Source of the DNA: Sphingomonas rubra
GTDB taxonomy: Bacteria; Pseudomonadota; Alphaproteobacteria; Sphingomonadales; Sphingomonadaceae
Length of the DNA stretch: 64,000 nucleotides
Assembly: GCF_900115745.1 (NCBI RefSeq)
Contig: NZ_FOXP01000006.1
Coordinates: forward strand, 163,501 to 227,500
Direction of reading: 5' to 3'
Positions 1-7,722 of the stretch are shown piece after piece. Under the pieces are notes generated by a model. That model saw nothing but the letters and a program-made list of their open reading frames with translations, searched no databases and was not told where the DNA came from. The position numbers and the translations under genes were made by a program. Position 1 is the first letter of the stretch; the number at the start of each line of letters is the position of its first letter.

Positions 1-1
1 C

Positions 2-46
2 GGCGGCGGACGGGTGACCGGCGAGCTGACGGTGTCGCCGCGATGA
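2..46 (+). CDS. C-terminal end of GspL-like protein (partial)
   Basis: An open frame runs in from the window edge and ends in TGA at 44-46, encoding a tail that ends GELTVSPR. The stop overlaps the ATG of the next gene (ATGA), the coupling expected for gspL followed by gspM in type II secretion operons. The identity rests only on position before gspM and gspN, because just 14 residues are visible. Confidence 0.5.
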   Translation, partial: GGGRVTGELTVSPR

Positions 47-513
47 CGGCGCTGCGCAGCTGGTATGCGGCACGGTCCCGGCGCGAGCAGCGGCTGCTGC
101 TGGTCATGGTCGCGCTGGCCGTGGTGACGGCGATCTGGGGCCTGGTGATCCGCCCGTTCGGCGATGCCATGGCGACCGCGCGGGAGCGTCACGCCGCCGC
201 CGTGGTCCGGCTGGGCGAGACCCGCGCCAGCATCGAGGCGATCGAGGCTCAGCGCGGCCGACGCGCGCCTACCGGCACGCTGCCCGATGCGGTACGTGCG
301 CTGGCGGAGCAGGCCGGGTTCCAGCTCGCCAGCCTCGATCCCGACGACGCCGGCGGCGTCCGCGTCGCGATCCCCTCCGCCCGCGGCGCGGCGATGACCC
401 AGTGGCTCGCGCGGATCGAGCGCGCCGGCGTGGTCGTCGACGCGGCGACGCTGACCGACAATGGCGACCGTACCGTTTCGGCGCGGCTGGTGCTGCGGGC
501 GCGTGCGACGTGA
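43..513 (+). CDS. gspM: Type II secretion protein GspM
   Basis: The 156-residue protein has a short basic cytoplasmic tail, one membrane segment at about residues 18-36, and a periplasmic part with a coiled-coil-like stretch (about 45-75) followed by a small alpha/beta domain. This is the architecture of GspM, an inner-membrane platform subunit that pairs with GspL and helps connect the assembly ATPase to the pseudopilus. It overlaps the gspL stop by 4 bp and the gspN start by 4 bp, so it belongs to the same operon. The start is fixed by the ATGA junction. Sequence similarity within GspM proteins is low, so the call leans on architecture and on the GspN-like neighbour. Confidence 0.8.
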   Translation: MTALRSWYAARSRREQRLLLVMVALAVVTAIWGLVIRPFGDAMATARERHAAAVVRLGETRASIEAIEAQRGRRAPTGTLPDAVRALAEQAGFQLASLDPDDAGGVRVAIPSARGAAMTQWLARIERAGVVVDAATLTDNGDRTVSARLVLRARAT

Positions 514-1235
514 GGCGGCTGCGGCTCCGCACCGGCCCGGCGGCGCTGTTCGGCGCCATGCTGGTCGTCGCCCTCCTCATATTCCTGCCGATGCGGCTGG
601 TGCTCGGCTGGACGGGCGCGGGCGAGCAGGGGCTGGTCGCCCGCTCGGTGACCGGCAGCGTCTGGGGCGCCACCCTGTCGGAGGCGCGGTTCGGCGATCT
701 CTCGCTCGGCGACGTCGGCGCGCGCCTGTCGCCGCTGCCGCTCCTGGTCGGTCGGGCGACGCTGTCGCTGGAGGGGCCGGGCGGGCAGGGGGCGCCGCCG
801 CTGTCGGGACGCGCCTTCGTGTCGCGCCACGCCGCGGGGATCGCCGGCTTTACCGGACGGCTGGCGGCGGGCGCCGCGTTCCAGCCGCTGCCCGTCGTCG
901 CGCTCGACCTGGACGACGTCACCGCGCGGTTCGAGGACGATGCCTGTATCGAGGCGGCGGGGCGGGTGCGCGCGGTGCTGGCGGGCGACGTCGCCGGCAT
1001 TGCTCTGCCTCCCTCCATCGAGGGAACGGCGCGCTGCGACGCGGGCGCGCTGCTGCTGCCGCTCGCCAGTGCCGCGGGTACGGAGGCGGTCAGCCTCAGG
1101 ATCACCGGCGCGGGCCGCTACCGTGCCGACCTGTCGATCCGCCCCGCCGATCCGGCCGCCGTCGAGCGGCTGGTGGCGTCGGGGTTCACGCAAGGCGCCG
1201 GCGGCTATGGGCTTTCCGTCGAGGGACGGTTCTGA
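510..1235 (+). CDS. gspN: Type II secretion protein GspN
   Basis: The start is GTG at 510, overlapping the gspM stop (GTGA); the upstream part of the open frame is only a shadow of gspM. The 241-residue product has one N-terminal membrane segment (about 11-30) and a periplasmic beta-rich domain with the GspN features SVTGSVWGATLSEARF and repeated short strands. GspN is an accessory inner-membrane component of type II secretion, present in only some lineages. It is the last gene of the operon, since tRNA-His follows about 50 bp later. Two cysteines (in DDACIE and ARCDAG) could form a periplasmic disulfide; that is an inference. Confidence 0.8.
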   Translation: MRRLRLRTGPAALFGAMLVVALLIFLPMRLVLGWTGAGEQGLVARSVTGSVWGATLSEARFGDLSLGDVGARLSPLPLLVGRATLSLEGPGGQGAPPLSGRAFVSRHAAGIAGFTGRLAAGAAFQPLPVVALDLDDVTARFEDDACIEAAGRVRAVLAGDVAGIALPPSIEGTARCDAGALLLPLASAAGTEAVSLRITGAGRYRADLSIRPADPAAVERLVASGFTQGAGGYGLSVEGRF

Positions 1236-1281
1236 CGGTCTTGACGGGCGGGACGTTGCGACGCTAGGGCGCGGCCTCCAC

Positions 1282-1359
1282 GGCGACCGTAGTTCAATTG
1301 GTTAGAGCGCCGGCTTGTGATGCCGGAAGTTGCGGGTTCAAGTCCCGTCGGTCGCCCCA
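1282..1359 (+). tRNA. tRNA-His (GTG), with encoded G-1 and CCA
   Basis: A full cloverleaf is visible. The acceptor stem GCGACCG at 1283-1289 pairs with CGGTCGC before the discriminator, the anticodon loop TTGTGAT carries GTG, and the T arm has the TTCAAGT loop. An extra G at 1282 can pair with C73, the G-1:C73 identity pair of most bacterial tRNA-His, and CCA is encoded at 1357-1359. The gene lies between gspN and the amino-acid dehydrogenase gene. Confidence 0.95.
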
Positions 1360-1381
1360 GAATTGACATAGCGAGAGCGAT

Positions 1382-2434
1382 ATGACCGCCGGATGGGGCC
1401 TTCCTGATTTCGACGATCACGAGGGCGTGCACCTCTTCACCGATCCCGCGTCGGGGTTGCAGGCGGTGATCGCGCTCCACTCCACCGCGCTCGGCCCCGC
1501 GGCCGGCGGTGCTCGCTTCTGGCACTACCCCACCCCCTCCGCGGCGATCACCGACGCGCTGCGCTTGTCGCGGGGCATGAGCTTCAAGAACGCGATGGCG
1601 GGGCTGGAACTGGGCGGCGGCAAGGGCGTCGTCCTGGCGCCCGCACGGGGCAGCACGATCACGACCGAGCAGCTCCGCGCGTTCGGCCGCGCGGTCGAGT
1701 CGCTCGCCGGTCGCTACGTGACGGCCGAGGACGTCGGCATGTCCGAGGAGCGGATGAAGATCATCGCCGGCGAGACCAAGTTCGTCTCGGGCCTGCCGGT
1801 GGAGAGCGGCGCCGCTGGCGGCGATCCCGGTCCCTACACCGCGCACGGCGTCTATCTTGGCGTCAAGGCAGCGGCGCAGCGCGGCCTCGGCGCCGACGAC
1901 ATGAAGGGCGTGCGCGTCGCCATCCAGGGCGTCGGCTCGGTGGGCGGCGGCCTTGCCAAGCTTCTCGCCAGGGACGGCGCGGTGCTGACCCTCGCCGACG
2001 TGGACGAGGCGCGGGCGCAGGCACTGGCCGAGCAGCTCGGCGCGCGTACCGTCTCGACGGACGAGATCCTGGCGCAGGACGTCGACATCGTCAGCCCCAA
2101 CGCGCTCGGTGCGATCCTGACGGCCGAGACGATCGCCACGCTCAAGGCCAAGGTGATCGCCGGCGGTGCCAACAACCAGCTGGCGACGCAGGGCGAAGGC
2201 GCCCGCGTGCACGAGCGTGGCATCCTCTACGCCCCCGATTACGTCATCAACGCGGGCGGCATCATCAACGTCGGCCTGGAATATCTCGGCCACGGCGATG
2301 AGGCCGAGGTGATGGCGCGCATCGCCAAGATCCCCGATCGCCTGGTCGAGGTGTGGGACGAGAGCGACCGAACTGGCCAGCCCGCCGCCGATGTCGCCGA
2401 CCAGATCGCCCGCCGCCTGATCGGGCGCGCCTAA
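1382..2434 (+). CDS. Leu/Glu/Phe/Val dehydrogenase (leucine dehydrogenase type)
   Basis: The 350-residue enzyme belongs to the amino-acid dehydrogenase superfamily that interconverts branched-chain amino acids and their 2-oxo acids with NAD and ammonia. The substrate-site lysines are in MSFKNA (K69) and GGGKG (K81), and the Rossmann nucleotide site is VAIQGVGSVGGGLA at about residues 182-195. The length and the N-terminal DDHEGVHLFTD match leucine/phenylalanine dehydrogenases rather than the longer glutamate enzymes. The true substrate cannot be read from the sequence; leucine or valine is most likely. The gene starts with ATG 22 bp after the tRNA and stands alone. Confidence 0.85.
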   Translation: MTAGWGLPDFDDHEGVHLFTDPASGLQAVIALHSTALGPAAGGARFWHYPTPSAAITDALRLSRGMSFKNAMAGLELGGGKGVVLAPARGSTITTEQLRAFGRAVESLAGRYVTAEDVGMSEERMKIIAGETKFVSGLPVESGAAGGDPGPYTAHGVYLGVKAAAQRGLGADDMKGVRVAIQGVGSVGGGLAKLLARDGAVLTLADVDEARAQALAEQLGARTVSTDEILAQDVDIVSPNALGAILTAETIATLKAKVIAGGANNQLATQGEGARVHERGILYAPDYVINAGGIINVGLEYLGHGDEAEVMARIAKIPDRLVEVWDESDRTGQPAADVADQIARRLIGRA

Positions 2435-2446
2435 CCTGGTCCTTCC

Positions 2447-2583
2447 TGCCCCGCGGGGAGGGGGACCGCTCGGCGCAGCCGAGTGGTGGAGGGGCAGCCT
2501 CAGGCGGCGTCGCTCGTGATTGCCTCTTCCTCCCTACTGTGCGAGCGGCGGTCCCTCTCCGTCGCGGAGCGGGGGAGGGCTTA
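2447..2583. repeat. GC-rich palindromic intergenic repeat
   Basis: Between the dehydrogenase gene and ccmC, C/G-rich palindromic segments recur: a perfect stem CTCGGC/GCCGAG at 2469-2483, flanked by CCCGCGGGGAGGGGGACC-like and CTCTCCG..CGGGGGAGGG-like blocks in opposite orientation. Similar fragments appear after trxB (about 16500-16530) and after ybaB (about 33455-33475). It resembles the purine/pyrimidine-rich extragenic repeats common in sphingomonad genomes and may also act as a terminator. No coding potential is seen. Confidence 0.5.
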
Positions 2584-2629
2584 GGTACCGCGTGACGTTC
2601 GCCACGCGATCTTCTAGAAGCCGGCTAAC

Positions 2630-3355
2630 GTGCCCAGTCTCCACGCCCTCGCCAATCCCGCCCGCTTCCTGAAGATCGCCCGGCCGCTGACGTCGGTGCT
2701 GTTCTGGCTGGGTGTCGCGCTGATCGCGGCCGGCAGCGTCGCCGGGCTGACGCTCACCCCACCCGATTATCTCCAGGGCGACACGGTGCGCATCCTCTAC
2801 ATCCACGTGCCCGCCGCCTGGCTGGGCATGGGCGGGTGGAGCGGCATCGCCATCTCGTCGATCGCGCTCCTCGTCTGGCGGCATCCGCTGGCGAGCGTCG
2901 CCGCGCGTGCGGTCGCGCCGGTGGGTGCCGCTTTCGCCGCGATCTGCCTCATCACCGGATCGATCTGGGGGCGGCCGACCTGGGGGACGTGGTGGCAGTG
3001 GGATGGGCGGTTGACGTCGATGCTGCTTCTGTTCTTCGTCTATTGCGGCTATATGGCGCTCGCCCGCGCCGACGCGGATCGTGGCGGCGACGGGCGTATC
3101 CCCGCCATCTTCGGCATCGCCGGCACTGTGCTGCTGCCGATCATCCGCTACTCGGTGGTGTGGTGGAACACGTTGCACCAGGGCCAGAGCATCGGCCTGA
3201 CCCGGTCGAGCATCGATGCCGCCATCCTCTGGCCGCTGCCGATCATGCTCGTCGGCTTCACCCTGTTCTTCGCCGCCGTCGTCCTGATGCGGATGCGCGC
3301 GCTGTTGGCCCGCGCCAAGGCGGAGGCGCGGATGCGTCGAATGGCGCGCGCCTGA
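2630..3355 (+). CDS. ccmC: Heme exporter/delivery protein CcmC
   Basis: CcmC is the membrane protein that presents heme and promotes its attachment to CcmE in system I cytochrome c maturation. The 241-residue product has about six membrane segments, the tryptophan-rich WWD segment WGRPTWGTWWQWD (residues 113-125), and the two expected heme-ligand histidines, H59 (in YIHVPAAW) and H183 (in WWNTLHQG). The start is GTG at 2630, giving the usual N-terminus. It is the first gene of a compact operon; ccmA and ccmB are not in the preceding sequence and must lie elsewhere. The stop overlaps the ATG of ccmD by one base. Confidence 0.95.
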   Translation: MPSLHALANPARFLKIARPLTSVLFWLGVALIAAGSVAGLTLTPPDYLQGDTVRILYIHVPAAWLGMGGWSGIAISSIALLVWRHPLASVAARAVAPVGAAFAAICLITGSIWGRPTWGTWWQWDGRLTSMLLLFFVYCGYMALARADADRGGDGRIPAIFGIAGTVLLPIIRYSVVWWNTLHQGQSIGLTRSSIDAAILWPLPIMLVGFTLFFAAVVLMRMRALLARAKAEARMRRMARA

Positions 3356-3459
3356 TGCACCCCTGGCCCTTCGTGATCGCCGCCTACGCGGTGACGCTCG
3401 CCGGTGGCGGCGCGCTCGCGCTCGCCTCCTACCTGGCAATGAGGCGCGCGGAGAAATGA
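3355..3459 (+). CDS. ccmD: Heme exporter protein CcmD
   Basis: This 34-residue protein begins MHPWPFVIAAYAVTL and is one membrane helix followed by a basic tail (MRRAEK). CcmD is a small single-pass protein that helps release heme-loaded CcmE from the CcmABC complex. The position between ccmC (TGATG junction) and ccmE (ATGA junction) and the conserved F-V-x-x-A-Y start identify it. It is shorter than typical 40-60 residue CcmD proteins but has the full helix. Confidence 0.9.
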   Translation: MHPWPFVIAAYAVTLAGGGALALASYLAMRRAEK

Positions 3460-3902
3460 CCGCCAAGAACCAACGGCTGACGCTGGTGCTGCTCGCGCTG
3501 GGGGCAGTGGTCGCGGCCGCGCTCCTCGCCTTGTCGGCGCTGCGGGATCAGGCTGCCTTCTTCTACGCGCCTTCCGACGTGAAGCGCGACGGCCTGCCGC
3601 TCGGCCGTGCGGTGCGGCTGGGCGGGATGGTGGAGGCCGGCTCCGTCCGGCGGGCCGCCGACGGAGTGACGGTCCGCTTCGTCGTGACCGATGGAAAGGC
3701 GACCACGCCGGTGGTGTTCGCCGGCATCGTCCCCGACCTGTTCCGCGAGCGATCGGGCGTCGTGGCGGAGGGTAGCTTCCGCGCCGACGGCGGCTTCGTC
3801 GCCTCCAATCTCCTCGCCAAGCACGACGAGAAATACATGCCGCCCGAACTGGCCCGGACCGCGGACGGCACGATGCACGAGACCAGCACGCTTGATCGCT
3901 GA
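3456..3902 (+). CDS. ccmE: Cytochrome c maturation heme chaperone CcmE
   Basis: CcmE carries heme covalently from CcmC to the CcmF/H ligase in the periplasm. The 148-residue product has an N-terminal membrane anchor (about 8-28), an OB-fold beta domain and the heme-attachment motif HDEKY, with H123 as the covalent heme ligand and Y127 as the axial ligand. Those two residues make the assignment secure. The gene overlaps ccmD by 4 bp and the TTG start of ccmF by 11 bp. Confidence 0.96.
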   Translation: MTAKNQRLTLVLLALGAVVAAALLALSALRDQAAFFYAPSDVKRDGLPLGRAVRLGGMVEAGSVRRAADGVTVRFVVTDGKATTPVVFAGIVPDLFRERSGVVAEGSFRADGGFVASNLLAKHDEKYMPPELARTADGTMHETSTLDR

Positions 3903-5805
3903 GGCCGGCCTCGCCGCGCTGTGGCTCGCCGCGTCGCTGGCGCTGCTCCAGCTCGCGCTCGCCGCGATCGGTCTGCGGGCGCAGCGGAACGCGGACGAGC
4001 TGCTCGTCGCCGTGCGCCCCGTGGCGATCGTGCAGGGCGCGCTGGCGGTCGTCGCCATGCTGCTGCTGATCGTCCTGTTCCAGCAGTCGGACATGTCGGT
4101 GAAGCTGGTCGCGACCAACAGCCACTCGGCCAAGCCGTGGCTGTACAAGGTGGCCGGTGCCTGGGGCAATCACGAGGGCTCGATGCTCCTGTGGGTGACC
4201 ATTCTGGGGCTCGCCGGCGCCGCCGTGGCCCGGTTCGAGCGGCAGCTGGAGCCGCGTACGCTGGCTGCGACGCTCGGCGCGCAAGGGCTGATCGCGCTCG
4301 GCTTCTACGCCTTTTTGCTCTTCTCTTCCAATCCGTTCGAACGGCTCTCCCCCGCGCCGCGGGACGGGCAGGGGCTCAATCCGATCCTGCAGGACCCCGG
4401 CCTCGCCTTTCACCCGCCGACGCTCTACGCCGGCTATGTCGGCCTGTCGGTCGCCTTCTCCTTCGCGGTCGGCGCGCTCGTCACCCGCGACGTGGGACGC
4501 GCTTTCGCGCGGGCGATGCGGCCCTGGGTGCTCGGCGCTTGGGTGTTCCTGACGCTCGGTATCACCGCCGGCAGCTACTGGGCCTATTACGAGCTCGGCT
4601 GGGGCGGCTGGTGGTTCTGGGACCCGGTGGAGAACGCGTCGCTGATGCCGTGGCTCGCCGCCACCGCGCTGCTTCACTCGGTCACCGTGCTCGCCACCCG
4701 CGACGGTCTTCGCGCCTGGACGGTGATGCTGGCGGTGGTCGCCTTTTCCATGTCGATGATCGGCACCTTCCTGGTCCGGTCGGGTATCCTCACCTCCGTC
4801 CACGCCTTTGCCGTCGATCCGGAGCGGGGCGCCTTCATCCTCGCGCTGCTGCTCCTCTATATCGGCGGGGCGCTGGCGCTGTTCGCCTTGCGCGTCGGCA
4901 CGGTGCGCGAGGGAACGACGTTCGAGCTGGTCAGCCGCGAGGGCGGGCTGGTCGCCAACAACCTGCTGCTGTCGGTGATCCTCGGCATCGTCCTGATCGG
5001 CACGCTCTACCCGATCGTCGCCGCCGCGTTCGGCGTCCAGCTCTCGGTCGGGCCGCCTTTCTTCAACAAGGCGGCCGGGCCGATCGCGCTGGTGCTGGTC
5101 GTCGTCATGGCGGCCGGGCCGCTGCTGCGCTGGCGACGCGACAAGGCGGGCGAGGTGGTCGAGCGGCTCACCTGGCCGATCGCCGCCGCCGTCTTCGCCT
5201 TCGCCGCGCTGGTCGCCTTCGCCACCCCGATCGGCGTGCTGCCGCTGCTCGGCCTGTCGCTCGCCGTCGGCCTCGCCGTCGCCAGCGTCGCACCCTTGTG
5301 GAAACGCGACCTGCGCCGCACGCCGCTGTTCACTTGGGGAATGGTGGTCGCGCATCTCGGCTTGGCGGTCAGCCTCGCCGGCATGGCGTGCGACAGCGCC
5401 TTCACGGCGGAGCGGCTCGTCGCGCTGCGCGCCGGCGAGGCGACGCGCGTCGGCCCATGGCGAGTGAGCTTCGCCGGCCTGTCGCCGGTGATCGGCGACA
5501 ACTGGTCCGGTCTCCAGGCGCGCCTCACCGCGGAGCGTGACGGCCGCACCCGCCTGCTGTTTCCGCAATCGCGTACCTTCGCCGACCCGCCGACCGTCAC
5601 CAGCGAGTCGGCAATCGCGACCGTGCTGGACGGGCAGCTCTACACCGTGCTCGGTGCAGCGGACGGGCAGGGGCGCTGGCAGTTGCGGTTGTGGTGGAAG
5701 CCGTTCGTGACGCTGATCTGGCTGGGTGGCACGCTGGTCGCGCTCGGCGGCGCGTTGTCGCTCGTCGGTCGCCTGCGCCCGCGACGACGGGAAGCATGGA
5801 CGTGA
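3892..5805 (+). CDS. ccmF: Cytochrome c heme lyase subunit CcmF
   Basis: CcmF is the large membrane subunit of the ligase that attaches heme to apocytochromes. The likely start is TTG at 3892, giving MIAEAGLAALWL and 637 residues, close to the family norm of about 650; upstream codons in this frame only mirror ccmE. Many membrane segments are visible, with the WWD domain WGGWWFWDPVENASLMPW at residues 237-254 and the conserved HPPTLYAGYVG segment near 174. The gene overlaps ccmE by 11 bp and ccmG by 10 bp, so all three are co-translated. Confidence 0.95.
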   Translation: MIAEAGLAALWLAASLALLQLALAAIGLRAQRNADELLVAVRPVAIVQGALAVVAMLLLIVLFQQSDMSVKLVATNSHSAKPWLYKVAGAWGNHEGSMLLWVTILGLAGAAVARFERQLEPRTLAATLGAQGLIALGFYAFLLFSSNPFERLSPAPRDGQGLNPILQDPGLAFHPPTLYAGYVGLSVAFSFAVGALVTRDVGRAFARAMRPWVLGAWVFLTLGITAGSYWAYYELGWGGWWFWDPVENASLMPWLAATALLHSVTVLATRDGLRAWTVMLAVVAFSMSMIGTFLVRSGILTSVHAFAVDPERGAFILALLLLYIGGALALFALRVGTVREGTTFELVSREGGLVANNLLLSVILGIVLIGTLYPIVAAAFGVQLSVGPPFFNKAAGPIALVLVVVMAAGPLLRWRRDKAGEVVERLTWPIAAAVFAFAALVAFATPIGVLPLLGLSLAVGLAVASVAPLWKRDLRRTPLFTWGMVVAHLGLAVSLAGMACDSAFTAERLVALRAGEATRVGPWRVSFAGLSPVIGDNWSGLQARLTAERDGRTRLLFPQSRTFADPPTVTSESAIATVLDGQLYTVLGAADGQGRWQLRLWWKPFVTLIWLGGTLVALGGALSLVGRLRPRRREAWT

Positions 5806-6329
5806 AGCGCCCGCTTGTCTGGCTGCCGCTCGCCGGCTTTCTGCTCGTCGCGATCGTCGTCGCGGTGGCGCTGTACGCGCCCGCGGACCGCACCGTCCGT
5901 TCGGCGATGATCGGCCAGCCGTTGCCCGCCTTCAACCTCCGCCCGATCGTTTCCACCAAGCCCGGCGTCGCGAGCGACGCGATGAAAGGGCACGGGCCGC
6001 GCCTGCTCAACATCTTTGCCAGCTGGTGCGTACCGTGCATCGCCGAGGCGCCGCAGCTGATGCGTCTGCGGCAGGCGGGCGTTCGTATCGATGCGGTGGC
6101 GATCCGCGATACCGGCCCCGCCGTCGCGGGCTTCCTCCGCCGTAACGGCGATCCCTATGCCGCGATCGGTGACGATCCGTCGAGCGCCGTGCAGCTATCG
6201 CTCGGCTCGTCGGGCGTGCCGGAAACGTTCCTGATTGACGGTCAGGGGATCGTCCGCCGGCAATGGGTGGGCGACATCCGCGCCGATCAGGTGGACGAGG
6301 TGCTCGCCGCGGTGAGGGACGTGCAGTGA
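5796..6329 (+). CDS. ccmG: Thiol:disulfide interchange protein CcmG/DsbE
   Basis: This is a membrane-anchored periplasmic thioredoxin that keeps apocytochrome CXXCH cysteines reduced for heme attachment. The 177-residue protein has an N-terminal anchor (about 8-28) and a thioredoxin fold with redox motif WCVPC (C78, C81) and the cis-proline segment GVPETFLID. The ATG at 5796 lies inside the end of ccmF, and the stop overlaps ccmH (GTGA). Confidence 0.95.
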   Translation: MDVKRPLVWLPLAGFLLVAIVVAVALYAPADRTVRSAMIGQPLPAFNLRPIVSTKPGVASDAMKGHGPRLLNIFASWCVPCIAEAPQLMRLRQAGVRIDAVAIRDTGPAVAGFLRRNGDPYAAIGDDPSSAVQLSLGSSGVPETFLIDGQGIVRRQWVGDIRADQVDEVLAAVRDVQ

Positions 6330-6709
6330 AGCGACTTCTTCCGCTTCTCCTCCTGATGGCGCAGACGACCGCGCCGGCCGAGCTCGCCGATACCCAGCTC
6401 GCCGATCCCGTGCAGGAGGCGTCGGCCAGGACGCTGATGGAGACGCTGCGCTGCGTGGTCTGCCAGGGCCAGTCGATCGCCGACAGCGACGCGACCATGG
6501 CCGGCGACATGCGCGCGCTCGTCCGCGGCCGCATTCGCGCCGGAGAGACGCCCGCGCAGGTGCGCGACTGGCTGATCGCCCGCTACGGCGACTACATCAC
6601 CTACGATCCGCCGCTGTCCGCGGCCACCTGGCCGCTCTGGCTGGCGCCGCTCGCCCTGCTGGCAGTCGGTGCGTGGATCGCGCGCGCGAGTTTCCGGAGG
6701 CGGTCCTGA
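6326..6709 (+). CDS. ccmH: Cytochrome c maturation protein CcmH (CcmL type)
   Basis: CcmH is the periplasmic thioredoxin-like partner of CcmF. The start is GTG at 6326, overlapping the ccmG stop. The 127-residue product has a signal peptide, the diagnostic motif LRCVVCQGQS (redox cysteines C43 and C46), a three-helix bundle, and a C-terminal membrane segment (about 100-120). It is the short form, with the TPR part supplied by the separate following gene. Confidence 0.95.
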   Translation: MKRLLPLLLLMAQTTAPAELADTQLADPVQEASARTLMETLRCVVCQGQSIADSDATMAGDMRALVRGRIRAGETPAQVRDWLIARYGDYITYDPPLSAATWPLWLAPLALLAVGAWIARASFRRRS

Positions 6710-7359
6710 TGGGCTGGTTGCTGCTCGCGGCGCTCGTCGCCATCGTCTTCGCCGCGCTGGTGCGCCTGCGCGTGCCACGGCTGCTCTGGTCAATGGTCGG
6801 CGCCGCGCTGATGCTGGGTGCGGCCGGTTATGCGTGGCAGGGTCGCCCGACGCTTCCCGGCCGCGCCGTCACCGCCGACACGCGGGATCTGGCTCCGGAC
6901 GAGGCCGTGATCGACCTGCGCACCAAGATGTTCGGCCGCTACGGCATCGAGGGTGCCTATCTGACCGCCGCCGACGCGATGGCGCGCAGCGGCTCGTCGC
7001 GTCATGAGGTGCAGGCGATCCTGGGTGCTATCCGCGGCTCGCCGCGCAGTGCCGCCTTGTGGACGGCGCTCGGCGACGCGCTGGTTCGCCACGATCGCGG
7101 TCAACTGTCCGCTCCCGCCCGCTTCGCCTTCGATCAGGCGATCCGCCTCGCCCCGCGTGACGCGGGGCCGCGCTTCTTCCTGGGCTTGGCACAGGTTCGA
7201 GCCAACGACTTCGCTGCGGCGGAGCGTTCCTGGCAGCAGTCGCTGAGCCTGACCTCGCCACGTGCATCCTACCGCGACGCGATCGTTCAACGACTCGATC
7301 TACTCACCCGCTTGCGCCGGGCGATGGACGGTGCGGCAGGCAACACGCCGCGTCGGTAG
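6709..7359 (+). CDS. ccmI: CcmI-like TPR protein of cytochrome c maturation
   Basis: The start codon ATG at 6709 overlaps the ccmH stop by one base. The 216-residue product has two N-terminal membrane helices (about 2-18 and 23-45) followed by tetratricopeptide-type helices such as ALWTALGDALVRHD and PRFFLGLAQVRANDFAAAERSW. CcmI proteins hold apocytochrome c for the CcmF/H ligase. Position as last gene after ccmH supports the role. It is shorter than the large E. coli-type CcmH/CcmI fusion and fits the alphaproteobacterial two-gene form. Confidence 0.85.
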   Translation: MGWLLLAALVAIVFAALVRLRVPRLLWSMVGAALMLGAAGYAWQGRPTLPGRAVTADTRDLAPDEAVIDLRTKMFGRYGIEGAYLTAADAMARSGSSRHEVQAILGAIRGSPRSAALWTALGDALVRHDRGQLSAPARFAFDQAIRLAPRDAGPRFFLGLAQVRANDFAAAERSWQQSLSLTSPRASYRDAIVQRLDLLTRLRRAMDGAAGNTPRR

Positions 7360-7459
7360 AACAGTACACGAGACGATCCTAAGTCTGAGAACCGGGATCA
7401 TCCAGTATCAAATCCCATGCTCCCGCTTAGGCAGGAGCACGGGTCCGCACACCGGGCGG

Positions 7460-7672
7460 CTACTGCCCCCGCCCGGTCTTTCCCTGCAATTCGTCGATCT
7501 TCTTCGACGCGTCCGCCTTGGACAGCGTGTCGTCGAACTCCTCTCCGGCTTCCTCGCTCAGCGTCTTGAGGTAGCTCGCCTGCGCGCCGGTCATCGCCTC
7601 GCCGCCGGTGGTCCAGTCATCGGGGTTCTTCTCGGCATTGCCGGTCGGGTGGTCCTTGGGGTTGTCGGTCAT
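7460..7672 (-). CDS. DUF3072-type small acidic protein
   Basis: This 70-residue soluble protein carries MTGAQASYLKTLSEEAGEEFDDTLSKADASKKIDEL, the hallmark of the short DUF3072 family, which has a helical SAP-like fold and no established function. A ribosome site AAGGAGAG precedes the ATG at 7672 by about 7 nt and fixes the start. It sits convergent to the ccm operon and just downstream of alanine dehydrogenase on the same strand with a 50 bp gap, so it could be read with ald. A role in general stress is often assumed for such proteins but is not shown here. Confidence 0.8.
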   Translation of the reverse strand: MTDNPKDHPTGNAEKNPDDWTTGGEAMTGAQASYLKTLSEEAGEEFDDTLSKADASKKIDELQGKTGRGQ

Positions 7673-7722
7673 CGCGAACTCTCCTTCGCGACGACCAACC
7701 ATCCTGTTCCTCGTCCGTTCCC

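Noticed and set aside
3148..5568. 806-residue open frame on the minus strand
   Set aside because: It lies fully antisense to ccmE/ccmF and has composition (R, G, D, Q, H-rich) typical of a mirror frame in GC-rich DNA; ccmF is certain on the other strand.
7418..7439. Hairpin TGCTCC/GGAGCA after ccmI as an intrinsic terminator
   Set aside because: The 6-bp stem has a 10-nt loop and no T-tract in either direction, so it is too weak to report.
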